DNA of 64,000 nt from assembly GCA_963791885.1 (NCBI GenBank), contig CAWBUL010000006.1, positions 248,001 through 312,000 on the forward strand. The letters are read 5' to 3'. A program made the position numbers and the translations under genes. Of this stretch, positions 1 to 8,962 are shown in pieces. Position 1 is the stretch's first letter. Every line of letters starts with the position of its first letter. The stretch comes from CAVSUZ01 sp963791885. GTDB taxonomy: Bacteria; Pseudomonadota; Alphaproteobacteria; Acetobacterales; Acetobacteraceae. The notes under the pieces are model-generated. The model ran no database searches, was not told the origin of the DNA, and saw nothing but the letters and a program-made list of their open reading frames with translations.

Positions 1-1957
1 CTGAATCAACGGGCTGCGCGACACGACCGGCGAGCCCATCGGATGGTTGCGGAGGACCGGCGTCGTCAGCACGACCTGGTCAAGGCCTTGCGCGGCGGGT
101 GCGGCCGCAAGCTGATTGTAGATGACGGTTTCATCCGGAAGCGTGATCCGCACCGTTCCGCCGCTGGCCCAGTCACCTCCCGCCCACGTCACCAGCGCGG
201 TCGTCGGCGCGCTTCTGAAGGCGGCCGGCGTGTCGAGAAAAAGCTGGCCTGCGCGCGTTCCCGGTGAAGGCGTGAGGCCGGCATTAACCGGCGTGATGGT
301 CACCGGGACGGCCGAGACCGGAAGCGGATAGTAGCCGGCGAGCGGTGTGTCCAGGGCAACCGTGCCGGGGTTGGGCCCCACCGCGGCTTGCGGGCCTTGC
401 AGGGCGGCGATGACGGCGTATTCCAGCGACGGCGCCGTGCCGACCAGCAGTACGGACCCTTCGGAGAGCCCTGCGCGACTCGCAAGCGATAGGACCTGTG
501 GTCCCGTAGTGGCGGGCGTTCCGGGAGGTGTGTTGGGCGGCGGCGTTCCCGCCGGCGCGCTAAGCGGCAGCGCCGTGCCAGCGGCGGTCGTCACAGCCGT
601 CAACATTGAGCCCGCTGGCCAATCGACAGTTGCGGGCGTCGCGAACGTCAGTTGCGTCAGCGCACCGACGGTTCGGATTTCCCGTGTAAGCGGGTTGGCG
701 CCGTCGATATCGATGAGTTCTCCCGCGGTGAGTTCCGCCACCCCCAGGTACAAACAACAGTTGGTCACCGCCCGAGGCAACGCGCTCGATTCCATATTCG
801 GGCGTCGCTTGGTAGGCTTGGAGCGTCGTGCCCCCGGCCATTGTAAAGCTGCGCGTGAGCGTGGTCCCAAGAGTGACGGTATATTGTCCGCTTCCGGGAG
901 CGCCTGCGGCGACGGCGCCGCTGACCGGAAGAATCACTGTTGTCCCGCCTTCCGTCAGCGCGATCATCCAGTTGGCGAACGTTGTCAGATTGTCGGTCGC
1001 ACTATGCACGGACAGTTGCGTCGTCGGTGCCGTCGCATCAGCAAATAGCGTATAGCCTCCACTGCCCTCCGCCGCGTACGCCGCCTGCGGGCTCGCCACG
1101 AGCGCGGTAACCACGGTCGTTGCGGCATAAAAGGTGATCGGGAGCGGCTGGTTGAGGGCTATCGAGTATTGGTTGTTCGGGAGAGCGGTGACCGACAGTG
1201 GCGCGAACACCGCCACGACGCCGCTGCCGACGAACTCAATCAGCAGGTCCTGGAACGTATTGAGCGTATCCGCACTGTTAACGATAATCGATGTCAGCCC
1301 TGCTCCGAAATCCTGTGCCAGAGCGTAAGGAGGGGTGCCCTGGACCGTTCTTGCATAGGGCGCCACCGGCGCACCCACGCTGTGGCTGAACGTCAGCGGG
1401 AGATCGAGTGCAACCGCGTCGTTCTCCGCCGAGGGATTTGGAGGAGGTGGCGTCTGGATCGTGAGATATTCGCTGACACTGCCATTGTCGATACGGATGG
1501 TGCCTGAAGGTGGAACCGGAGAGAGCATGACCAAGCTGGGACTGGCGCTCGTTCCCAGGCCGTCTCCGATAGCGGCGCCACGAATCAGCGCGCTCACATT
1601 GGTCGAGGACCCGCTGCGGTCGTAAAGATACTCCCACGCGGATGTCGCCTCTTCGGGCAAGACCCGGATGACGTAAGACAGCTGCCCCGAGTTGTTGAAG
1701 AAGCCAGCGACAGAGTAGGGAAGATAGCAGTGGAAGCGCTTGGGATCGACCGGATCGGCGAATTCGTCCGGCACCATCAGGCCGCCGAACCACCGCGTGT
1801 AGTCGCCGGGGCTCGAAATGGGGATCGGCACGTTCACCGGCCCGCGTTCCGCCATACCAATGAACGCCGCAATCGACGTGCTCACACCGATGATCGGAGC
1901 AGGGCCTTCCAGCTCCTGGATATAGACGCCTGGTGTGAGATAATTGGAGTCAGACAT
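1..1957 (-). CDS. Phage-type contractile tail sheath protein (frameshifted, runs off the window start)
   Basis: Forms the contractile outer sheath of a phage tail or extracellular contractile injection system. The start is diagnostic: TPGVYIQELEGPAPIIGV, then STSIAAFIGMAERGP and a DY..WFGG motif, the usual N-terminal sheath signature. The first frame stays open for about 400 codons and then degenerates. The protein continues in the adjacent frame (VAELTAGELIDIDGANPL onward) up to the window edge. The switch falls in a run of five C on the plus strand (five G in the gene) at 741-745; four G would restore the frame. It is the last visible gene of a minus-strand run with the DUF4255 gene and an unknown gene, which supports an injection-system role. 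The shift could be a sequencing error, a mutation or, less likely, programmed. The C-terminal sheath domain lies outside the window. Confidence 0.85.
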
Positions 1958-1990
1958 CAGCGCTCTCCGGCTGGCGGCGTGATTTGCTGC

Positions 1991-3154
1991 TCATGGAAAC
2001 ACCAGGTCGAGGTTCAGCGCGGCGGTACCGAAGGGCAGCATCACGTCGCGCAGAAGGTCGGTCGGTTCGGCAGGATGATGCGCGCGTAACCGTAGCTGCG
2101 CGACACGATGCACCGGCGGCAGCGTCACGAACCCCGCGGCGTCACTCGTTCCCGCGATGACGCTGGCGGCGTGATATTCGGTAGCGGCGCATCCGGCAGC
2201 CACGGCGACGGCAGACATCGACGCATCGAGTCCGGTCATTGAACCAGGGAACAACGTGACGTCGTCTGGGCTGGCCGCGCGCGACAAAGCGTTTGTCGTC
2301 CCGGCCGCGGCCGGAATCATCCGGATCACGCCGGCTCCGATAACGTGCTGGCGTGCCAGCGGAAAGGCGAGCGACAGTGCGGCCGGAAAGTTAGTGCCTG
2401 GCCCAAGGCCGGTGATTGACGTGACCGCCAGGTACTCCGCTCTCGCAAGATCCTGTGCATCGAGCGCCACAATCGTACCGACCGACAATCCCACTTGGTC
2501 GGAGACTTGGATCGTCGTGTCACCGAGATTACCCGGCTGCATGAGCGCCTTCGCTTCGGGCGCCGGTGCTTGGGTCAGATTTTGCTGCGCGACCGTACCG
2601 GTCGTGTCTCGGCTCGCGTAGAGGGGCGAAGCAATCGTTAGCCAGTTTGGCGCAACCGGCGGCGCGCCGAGCACATCCGCAAGCGTCAGCCAGATGCCGT
2701 CCACCGTCACCGCGGCGCCGGTGCGGACGATACCCGTGCGCGACACCGTGCGTCCGGTGATGACGACCGGCGTTCGATGCAGTGCAATGGTGCCGAGTTG
2801 CACCGGCGTGAACGCCGACGGATAGCCGGGCTCGGCGCCGATACTCGAGTTGAGGTCTACCGGGAGGACTCCAGAACCGTTCAGTGATAACTGGAGCGGT
2901 GCTCCGACAGCGAAGCCCGGCGCGAAGCAGGAGAGGGGGCGCCCGACGAGACCGGCCAGGCCACCTGTAGAGACCCGCGGTGTCAGACCCATCGTTTCAG
3001 TTGTTGCGATGGGCGGCGGATCCGGCGGAGCTCCCGTCACCTCGTCCAGCAGCGTCAGGACAAGCACCGCTTGAGGATAAGCGGCAGCCGCAAATGGGCC
3101 GTCGGGCGCGAGCTGCCATCCTGAAACGGAGTCGACGACCGGAAATGCGGTCAT
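1991..3154 (-). CDS. Hypothetical beta-rich protein of the contractile injection cluster
   Basis: I do not recognise the family of this 387-residue protein. It is rich in Val, Thr, Gly and Ala, has few charged residues and no membrane segment or signal peptide, and looks like a beta-structured virion or structural protein. The C-terminus (TSDAAGFVTLPPVHRVAQL, then VMLPFGTAALNLDLVF) resembles carboxypeptidase-regulatory-like beta domains. Its start overlaps the stop of the DUF4255 gene by four bases (ATGA) and it ends 33 bases before the sheath start, so it is probably cotranscribed and translationally coupled with them. A baseplate, cap or fibre-associated role is an inference from position only. 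Confidence 0.6.
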   Translation of the reverse strand: MTAFPVVDSVSGWQLAPDGPFAAAAYPQAVLVLTLLDEVTGAPPDPPPIATTETMGLTPRVSTGGLAGLVGRPLSCFAPGFAVGAPLQLSLNGSGVLPVDLNSSIGAEPGYPSAFTPVQLGTIALHRTPVVITGRTVSRTGIVRTGAAVTVDGIWLTLADVLGAPPVAPNWLTIASPLYASRDTTGTVAQQNLTQAPAPEAKALMQPGNLGDTTIQVSDQVGLSVGTIVALDAQDLARAEYLAVTSITGLGPGTNFPAALSLAFPLARQHVIGAGVIRMIPAAAGTTNALSRAASPDDVTLFPGSMTGLDASMSAVAVAAGCAATEYHAASVIAGTSDAAGFVTLPPVHRVAQLRLRAHHPAEPTDLLRDVMLPFGTAALNLDLVFP

Positions 3155-3777
3155 GCACTGCCTCCCGGCGTGCCGATCGCGATCTGCGGTTCGGCGATCA
3201 TCACCGGCGGGAAGGCCTGCGGTTGCAATCCGGAGGCGATCACGATGATCGCCACCTCGTAGGATATCGAAAGCTGATAAGAACGCTCGAGCCCCTCCCA
3301 GATGCGGCTCGTCTCATCCAGCCCGAGCGTCTCCAGCCGCACGGCCAGTTCGACCGGGTGTCCGCTATATGAACCAGCGAGATCAGGCGCCCTGATCAGA
3401 GGCTCATCATGAAAGGTCTGGAGCACACGGCCGATGATCAGCTGTTCGGTTTCCGGCGCCGGGAGGCCTCCGGCATTGCCGGTCACGATCGGCGTCATCA
3501 GGAAGTGCGCGCGCACCGGTAATGGCTGGCGAAGAACCAGGTCCGGCGGGATTCGCCGCGCCGGCCGGTTAAGGGTTTGTTCATCGCGCACGAGACGGTA
3601 AAGCCACGTCGACAGCCCGATCTCGCCGGCCGCCTCCATTCCGTCCGGCGTTGCGAGCGAAACGACCGCATTGCCCAGGCTCGGGTCGAAGAGATGTGCG
3701 AGATCCGAATCCGCGCGGAAGCTCCGCTCCAGCACTCTACGAAGCGTCAAACTCGCGGCGCGAATATGGGTGAACAT
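3151..3777 (-). CDS. DUF4255 (Pvc16-type) domain protein of a contractile injection system
   Basis: This 208-residue protein has the layout of the DUF4255/Pvc16 N-terminal family, found beside sheath genes in Photorhabdus-virulence-cassette-like and other extracellular injection clusters. There it is linked to the tail terminator or cap region. Visible features are an early acidic DPSLGNAVVSLATPDGM segment, a conserved WLYRLVRDEQTLNRPARR stretch and a C-terminal YEVAIIVIASGLQPQ segment, which fit that family. It starts directly after the stop of the receiver-like gene (TAAATG) and overlaps the next gene by four bases, so the set looks like one operon. The family call rests on motif memory and context, not a search. 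Confidence 0.7.
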   Translation of the reverse strand: MFTHIRAASLTLRRVLERSFRADSDLAHLFDPSLGNAVVSLATPDGMEAAGEIGLSTWLYRLVRDEQTLNRPARRIPPDLVLRQPLPVRAHFLMTPIVTGNAGGLPAPETEQLIIGRVLQTFHDEPLIRAPDLAGSYSGHPVELAVRLETLGLDETSRIWEGLERSYQLSISYEVAIIVIASGLQPQAFPPVMIAEPQIAIGTPGGSA

Positions 3778-4188
3778 TTAGCTGAGCCTCAGCAGCGTGC
3801 CGCTTTGAATCGCGGAGACCAGCGTCGCCTGAGCAAGATTGGTAATTTGCTCGTGCGTTGGAGCAAGGCGGTGTAGGACCGCGCGGTTCCGGCGCCCATC
3901 CAGCGCGAGCAGGCATAAGCGAGGGTTTGCGCGCAGGAGATTGACTATGCTCTCGTCGTCAAAATGCCTACCGCTTGAGGTGTATATCACCGCATCGATA
4001 TGCCTTCGGCGCGTATAGACGCCGATTTCGGCGGGTGCTGGCTGGCCGGCGACGATCCGCATGGTTGGTTCTGTGTTGATTGCCATGCTGATGATCTCGG
4101 TCAGCATCGCAGGCACTCCGACAAGCAGGATCCGGATTTTTGACACGCCCGCATTCGCTCCACCGCCACTCGGTCCGTGGGGAGGCAC
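3778..4188 (-). CDS. Receiver-like regulatory protein without output domain
   Basis: A 136-residue protein whose core SKIRILLVGVPAMLTEI, followed by IDAVIYTSSGRHFDDE and LLALDGRRNRAVLHRL, reads like a CheY-type alternating beta/alpha fold. The usual phospho-acceptor Asp after the third strand appears to be missing (AVIYTSSG instead of a DLxxP-type motif), so this may be a degenerate receiver. No DNA-binding domain follows. An internal GTG at 4146 (start VSKIRILL) is preceded by a GGAG sequence and may be the true start. It is the first gene of the injection-system run and lies divergent from a LuxR-type regulator about 270 bases away. A regulatory link is inferred. Confidence 0.5.
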   Translation of the reverse strand: MPPHGPSGGGANAGVSKIRILLVGVPAMLTEIISMAINTEPTMRIVAGQPAPAEIGVYTRRRHIDAVIYTSSGRHFDDESIVNLLRANPRLCLLALDGRRNRAVLHRLAPTHEQITNLAQATLVSAIQSGTLLRLS

Positions 4189-4460
4189 AAGTGTCGCAGG
4201 TGCATTGTTATCGTGGGAATCGGTCTCGAAGGTCTAACGAGGGTCCTGGATCAGGTCTAAACCATCGGATCTAGTACTTTGCGCCCTGCCGATCCGTCCC
4301 GACCTCTCTACTTTGTGAGCAACGCGCAGCTCGGGGTTTTCCGCGGGATTCCTGATGTTCGCCGGTTCGAGATGCTCACAGCGGTGAGGAATCCGTGACA
4401 AAAGGCAAGGCAATCACGCATCATCTGCGCCCTGCCACAGTGGCGCTAGCGGAGGCCTGA

Positions 4461-5198
4461 ATGCCACGTCGGAAGGAGCACGCCCCTGAACCTGTCTCTG
4501 TCCTTTTGATCAGCCGGGTACGCCTCTATCGAGACGCAATAATCGCCCTTCTGAGGCGGCATCCAGGAATTCACGCGACGGGTTCAGCCGATCTCGGTTC
4601 TGATCTGCCGATCGAACTGGAAGCGCCAGCACCCGACGTCGTTCTGCTGGACATGGGATCACCAGGAGCGGCGGCGTTTGCTGCGTCGATGGTTAAGGAG
4701 CGACCACGAACCAAGATTTTGGGATTCGGCGTGGATGACGTGACTCAGGAAGTCGTTGTCTGTGCCCAGGCAGGATTGCGCGGCTATGTCCCTGCGTGCG
4801 CTTCAATTTTGGATCTCGCCAACGCGATAAGACGAACGGCCTCAGGTGACACGGTCTGTTCGGCGGAGACGGCGGCTCTGCTCTTCCGTTATCTTGGTGA
4901 GGAAGCTCGAGAAGATCCCTCCGCCGCAGTCGATGCCGCTCTCACGCCTCGTCAACAGCAGATCCTTCGTCTGATCAATCAGGGCCTTTCGAACAAAGAG
5001 ATCGCACAGCGGCTTGCTCTTGGTCCTTCGACAGTGAAGAATCATGTCCATGCATTACTTGGCCGCCTTCACGTAGGGCATCGAGGTCAGGCGGCCGCGA
5101 GGTTGAACTGGCCTCTGTCAGGCGGCACAGCAAGCTGCTCCGCTGTGTTGCCTGGACTTCGAGTGTTGCCCCGCGATCTTGAGTCGCTGCCCGAGTAG
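4461..5198 (+). CDS. LuxR/NarL-family response regulator
   Basis: A DNA-binding response regulator of 245 residues. The N-terminal half is a receiver domain (SVLLISRVRLYRDAIIALL, then PDVVLLDMGSPG with the likely phospho-acceptor Asp near residue 61). The C-terminal half is a LuxR/GerE helix-turn-helix (LTPRQQQILRLINQGLSNKE followed by IAQRLALGPSTVKNHVHALL, about residues 163-205). A 35-residue tail follows with no clear family. The gene is divergent from the receiver-like gene and the injection-system genes, so control of that cluster through the shared intergenic region is plausible but inferred. No partner histidine kinase is visible. Confidence 0.85.
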   Translation: MPRRKEHAPEPVSVLLISRVRLYRDAIIALLRRHPGIHATGSADLGSDLPIELEAPAPDVVLLDMGSPGAAAFAASMVKERPRTKILGFGVDDVTQEVVVCAQAGLRGYVPACASILDLANAIRRTASGDTVCSAETAALLFRYLGEEAREDPSAAVDAALTPRQQQILRLINQGLSNKEIAQRLALGPSTVKNHVHALLGRLHVGHRGQAAARLNWPLSGGTASCSAVLPGLRVLPRDLESLPE

Positions 5199-5658
5199 CA
5201 GCGTTATTTGACTCGCCGTTCGAGGATATCCGGAAAGTTCTACGGGAGGGTAACTCGGTTGAGCATGATTTCGGATTGCCGCAATCTGAATCATTACCTC
5301 GCAGGTTTCGACCTGAAATTTGTAATCGGTGCTGACGAGGCCTTTGACGGTGCGTCGGCCAAGTCGTTTCTGATAGTTCGGCTCAGTACGTTTTGGGGTT
5401 TAAGACGCGCACGACGGAGGCGGAGCTTCGGACAATGCGGGCGTTCGCCCGCCAACCTCGCATCCGGCGCGACGGGCGATCGTTTCCCAGGACGTAGGCT
5501 CAGTTCCATCATCTTCGGCGGAAGGAAAACCGGCGGCAAAAGCCTCGACTGCTTGGTCCTGCGACGCTTCACTACGCCCTCACTCAAGTCACGTTCGGCT
5601 GGTATGGTCACGGTAACCGGGTTTGGCCGCCTGGATGGAGGCGGGTGAGACTGGCGGT
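5199..5658 (+). other. Region without a recognised gene
   Basis: About 460 bases between the LuxR-type regulator and the IS6 remnant. One frame contains a protein-like stretch (YVLGFKTRTTEAELRTMR) that is not placed in any family and has no convincing start. It may be leftover coding sequence or the outer part of the IS6 element. Confidence 0.4.
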
Positions 5659-6334
5659 ATGAAGCCGTCGCCCGACCCGCACTATCGCCACCGGTTCCCA
5701 GCCGAGATCATCAGCCACGCCGTCTGGCTCCACCCGCGTGTTCAGCCTCAGCCTGCGGGATGTTGAGCTGCTCCTGGCTGAGCGAGGCGCCGTCGTCTCC
5801 TACGAGACCGTGCGGCGCTGGTGCAAGAAGTTCGCTGCAAGTTTCGCCGACCGCCTGCGGCGTCGGCGGCCACGGCCAGGGGATAAGTGGCACGTGGATG
5901 AAGTCTTCATCCGGATCCAGGGCGTGCAGCACTATCTCTGGCGTGCCGTCGATCAGGATGGCGTCGTGCTCGATATTCTCGTTCAGGCCCGACGCGATGC
6001 CGACGCGGCGAAGCGCTTTTTCCGGCACCTACTCAGGGTTTGCAGTATGTGCCGCTTGTGATCGTGACCGTTGCGGAGTTACGGCGTCGCTCAGTGCTAA
6101 CTGCTTCCCGACGTGGAGCATCGACAAAGCCGATACCTAAACAATCGGGCCGAGAACTCGCATCGGCCGACACGACGGCGAGAGCGACAGATGCAGCGGT
6201 TCAAATCGTCCGAACAAGCCCAGGACTTCCTCTCCGCTCAGTCATTTATCTATGGCCATTTTCATCCACGTCGTCACCGACTTGCCGCCACCGTCTATCG
6301 TGTCATCCGCTCCGAAGCATTCCACACCCGCAAC
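5659..6334 (+). pseudogene. IS6-family transposase, multiply disrupted
   Basis: Remains of an IS6/IS26-type DDE transposase. The pieces, in order, are MKPSPDPHYRHRFPAEIISH, then after a shift RVQP/VFSLSLRDVELLLAERG, the catalytic region GDKWHVDEVFIRIQG, and in a third frame NNRAENSHRPTRRRERQMQR up to IRSEAFHTRN. Frames change near 5730 and again near 6040-6090. Around 6064-6070 a short deletion removes the codons where the family has VTDKLRS, so the second catalytic Asp is gone, and an in-frame TAA follows. It cannot encode an active enzyme. A second IS6 fragment lies near 35.3 kb. Confidence 0.85.
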
Positions 6335-6389
6335 GGGATACTTGTGCCCAGCAACCAGCATAATCAGCGCAAACGCACCCAGGCCGCGC

Positions 6390-6680
6390 CTCGACCAGCG
6401 CGTCGCGCACGGCGGAAATCACCGCGCCAGCCTCGGTAAAGCCGGGCGACGGATCGAAGATCGGCGGGATCAGCACGAACACGCCCTCCGCTCCGGCGAA
6501 GGCGCGAGCCAGACCAGGAGCATCGCTTATCTCGGCAATCGCCAATTCGCAGCCGCGCTCCACCCACGGTGCGGCCTTGCCCGCATCGCGCGCAACCGCC
6601 CGCACATTCGTCCTGTCATCCAGCAGCGTGCGGGCGATGGCGCCGCCCACCTGACCGGTAATACCCGTAATTGCATACAT
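6390..6680 (-). pseudogene. NmrA-like NAD(P)-binding oxidoreductase, N-terminal fragment
   Basis: Begins MYAITGITGQVGGAIARTLL, a clear Rossmann GxxGxxG nucleotide-binding motif, and continues through NVRAVARDAGKAAPWVERG and EGVFVLIPPIFDPSPGFTEA, as in NmrA/azoreductase-like short-chain dehydrogenases (usually about 280-290 residues). After about 97 codons homology stops, around ALVEARPG, and the sequence runs into the IS6 wreckage. A strong ribosome-binding sequence (GGAG) precedes the ATG. It is divergent from a LysR fragment, a common arrangement for this family. Confidence 0.75.
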
Positions 6681-6718
6681 GGTTATTCTCCTTTCGGAGC
6701 TACTTGTCCCACACGGCC

Positions 6719-6838
6719 GCTGCGGCTTACAGACGAAGGCGGCCGCTTCTACGCGGAAGCCGCGCCCCTGCTCGCCCACCTGTCGGCCGCGGTGCTCGCG
6801 CTCACCAGTTCCCGCCAGGCGGTGCGTGGTAGGCTTAG
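6719..6838 (+). pseudogene. LysR-family regulator, internal fragment
   Basis: About 40 codons reading LRLTDEGGRFYAEAAPLL, then ALTSSRQAVRGRLR, which match the segment just after the helix-turn-helix of LysR regulators, including the typical LT-EG and VRGRLR motifs. The N-terminal helix-turn-helix and the effector-binding domain are missing. It is divergent from the NmrA-like fragment, so both are probably remnants of one regulator-enzyme pair cut up by transposons. Confidence 0.7.
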
Positions 6839-6841
6839 GGC

Positions 6842-7140
6842 TGAGATAGATTCCGATCGCGGTGATGGCGCGCGCGCTCGGCGTGTCGGAGTCCGGCTTT
6901 CATGCGTGGCGCCAGCGTCCGGCGTCGGCGCACGCGGTGGCTGACGCGGCGTTGCTGAAGCGGGTTCGCACGGCCCACGCCAGTTCGCGCGGCACATACG
7001 GTGTGCCGCGTGTGCATGCCGAGCTGCGGGCAGGAGGAGAGAAGCACGGACGCAAGCGGATCGCCCGGCTGATGCGCGCGGCCGGTCTGGTTGGCGCCAG
7101 CCGCCGTCGCACCGGAATGACGACGACCCGCCGCGACAGC
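6842..7140 (+). pseudogene. IS3-family transposase OrfB, N-terminal part
   Basis: Reads MARALGVSESGFHAWRQRP, then RTAHASSRGTYGVPRVHAEL and GRKRIARLMRAAGLVGASRR, the standard N-terminal region (HTH_21-type) of IS3-family OrfB. The reading frame is intact up to the join with IS30-derived sequence near 7145. The C-terminal part of an IS3 OrfB resumes after that insert, while the central DDE segment between them is missing. Confidence 0.8.
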
Positions 7141-7150
7141 ATCAGCGGCC

Positions 7151-7489
7151 AAGATTACCAAATTGCCGGAGCAGCTTCGACGGTCGCTGACCTGGGATCA
7201 GGGGGCAGAGATGTCGCAGCATGCACGACTGAAGATCGACACCGGCCTGGACGTCTATTTCTGCGACCCGCACAGCCCGTGGCAGCGCGGCACGAATGAG
7301 AATACGAATGGGCTACTGCGGCAGTATTTCCCGAAGGGCACTGACCTGAGCGCCCACAACACGAAGGCTCTTGAGGCAGTGGCGCTTGCCCTCAACACGA
7401 GGCCTCGCAACACCCTTGGCTGGAGAACACCTGCTGAGGCATTTGACGAGCACTTACGGTCAGCTCACACGGCCGTTGCGACGACTGGT
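7151..7489 (+). pseudogene. IS30-family transposase, C-terminal fragment
   Basis: Reads LPEQLRRSLTWDQGAEMSQH, then VYFCDPHSPWQRGTNENTNG, LLRQYFPKGTDLS and LNTRPRNTLGWRTPAEAF, an unmistakable IS30-family C-terminus with the second Asp (WDQG) and the catalytic Glu (NENTNG) region. The N-terminal helix-turn-helix and first catalytic Asp are missing. It is sandwiched between two parts of an IS3 transposase. Confidence 0.85.
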
Positions 7490-7492
7490 CGA

Positions 7493-7787
7493 ACCCGGGC
7501 AATATACATCCTTGGCGTTTGGCAAGTGCTGCCACGAGGCCGGCGTGCGTCCGTCTATGGGATCGGTCGGCGACGCCTACGACAACGCGATGTGCGATAG
7601 CCTCTTCGCGACACTCGAATGCGAGTTGCTCGATCGGCGCCGGTGTGCATCCCAGGCCGAGGCGCGCATGGCGTGCTTCAGCTTCATCGAGGGCTGGTAC
7701 AACCCGGTGAGGCTGCATTCTGCCCTCGGCTACCAATCGCCCATGGCCTACGAAGCTGCTATGGAAAACGCCACGACAGAACCGTAA
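7493..7787 (+). pseudogene. IS3-family transposase OrfB, C-terminal part
   Basis: Contains YTSLAFGKCCHEAGVRPSMG, SVGDAYDNAMCDSLFATLEC, and YNPVRLHSALGYQSP, the typical IS3 OrfB C-terminus with the second Asp and the catalytic Glu position. It continues in type, not in length, the N-terminal IS3 piece on the other side of the IS30 fragment, so the first catalytic Asp and surrounding region are lost. The frame is open to a normal stop after EAAMENATTEP. Confidence 0.8.
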
Positions 7788-7946
7788 CAACCAAACCCTC
7801 ACCACTCCACGAAAGCGGGGCAACTTCAATGCCACTCAACCCGTAGCACACCCCGAGCCCACGCACGCTAGCGTTCACAGTTAAAGAAGCCGCGCTGCCG
7901 TAATGTCCGCAACGCCCTTGAGCCGGCAGCCGCGGCTTGCCTCCGG

Positions 7947-8279
7947 TCAGGTGTTTGGCGGCTTGTATCCGGTCTTGGTCTGGTTGGCCTGCCTCATCGC
8001 CGCCTCGGCTTCCTGAGCCGTCAGCAGTGTCGTAGTCTCGAAACGGGAAAACCCGCCTGTGGCGGTAGCCGACATCGAGCAGGCGACAGCTGCTTTGTTG
8101 TCCGGAAATTCACAGATCGCAACACCGTCGTACTCACCTAAGGCGAGGTAGTAGCTATTGAGCTTGCCGCCGAAGCCTTCGACGAGTGCTTTCGCCGCGC
8201 CGGTGCGATCGTGTGGCTTGCCGACAAGGGCCTTGGCCGATGTGCTGGTAAATTGCCACCGAATCATAAAGTGCGGCAT
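7947..8279 (-). CDS. GYD domain protein
   Basis: A 110-residue protein of the GYD family, small ferredoxin-like-fold proteins of unknown function. Motifs are MPHFMIRWQFTSTSAKALVG, GGKLNSYYLALGEYDGVAIC (with the family GEYD signature) and a C-terminal AEAAMRQA. An upstream in-frame extension exists, but the ATG at 8279 is preceded by a perfect AAGGAGG five bases away, which decides the start. A second, shorter GYD gene lies near 16.1 kb. The Lys/Pro-rich end (KTGYKPP) is unusual. Function unknown. Confidence 0.8.
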   Translation of the reverse strand: MPHFMIRWQFTSTSAKALVGKPHDRTGAAKALVEGFGGKLNSYYLALGEYDGVAICEFPDNKAAVACSMSATATGGFSRFETTTLLTAQEAEAAMRQANQTKTGYKPPNT

Positions 8280-8525
8280 CGCATCCTCCTTGTTTCCGAG
8301 TTCGGGCCAGATTGCGAACGAGCAACGTGCCTCTTGCGCCCAGGCTAGGGAGCCGGCCCGCTTCGCGCCCCAGTCGTGCCAGTAGCGCAAAGAGGCGCTT
8401 TCAGCCAATTCCGCTAACAGTTTCCTGTCAACCGGTATCCAACCGAGAATGCCTCCGCGGCGGGTGAGCACGTCAGCCACCATGTGCGGTCCTGACATCA
8501 GACGGCTCAATTCGACCCTTTGCAG

Positions 8526-8948
8526 TCATTTGGTTGAGCGAGGTGATTGGCGCGTTCGCAGCTGGTTCGTTGCCTGTGCACTGAGATGCGGCCAAATTCT
8601 CCGTCCGTTATGTTTGGGAAAAAATCGCTGCCGATATGATTCCTTGCTCACCTCCTCGACCGCTTCATCCGGAACGGTGTGCTGCGTCTGATCGCTGCTG
8701 ACGGTTCGCTGCACATCTTCGGCGGTCAGGGTCCAGGACCGACGGTGACCGTTCGCCTGCAGCTCCTCGGCAAGCCGCGATTGGCAGTATGCCAGAGTTT
8801 GCGCGACGGTAAGTCCTGTCCTCGGTGCGTCTACAGACATCATCGGACGGGAACGTTGGCAGATATTGTCAATGCTGATCAGCCCGCTCTCTCCGGCCAA
8901 GCTCACTGGCCGCTGCCCCGAGATTACGCTAATGGACCTGCGCAGCAA
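8526..8948 (-). CDS. Uncertain hypothetical ORF
   Basis: An open frame of up to 140 residues with no recognised family. The segment LTVAQTLAYCQSRLAEELQA looks helical and protein-like, but there is no good ribosome-binding site before any start and the last third is low-complexity and basic. If real, the start MMSVDAP near 8840 is more likely than the longest one. It is divergent from the SHOCT-type membrane protein. Treat as tentative. Confidence 0.22.
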   Translation of the reverse strand: MLRRSISVISGQRPVSLAGESGLISIDNICQRSRPMMSVDAPRTGLTVAQTLAYCQSRLAEELQANGHRRSWTLTAEDVQRTVSSDQTQHTVPDEAVEEVSKESYRQRFFPKHNGRRIWPHLSAQATNQLRTRQSPRSTK

Positions 8949-8962
8949 TTGGAGGGTCGGGC

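Noticed and set aside
741..745. Programmed frameshift in the tail sheath gene
   Set aside because: Tail sheath genes are not known for it, the site lacks a slippery heptamer and downstream structure, and similar extra bases in G runs occur in unrelated genes of this window.
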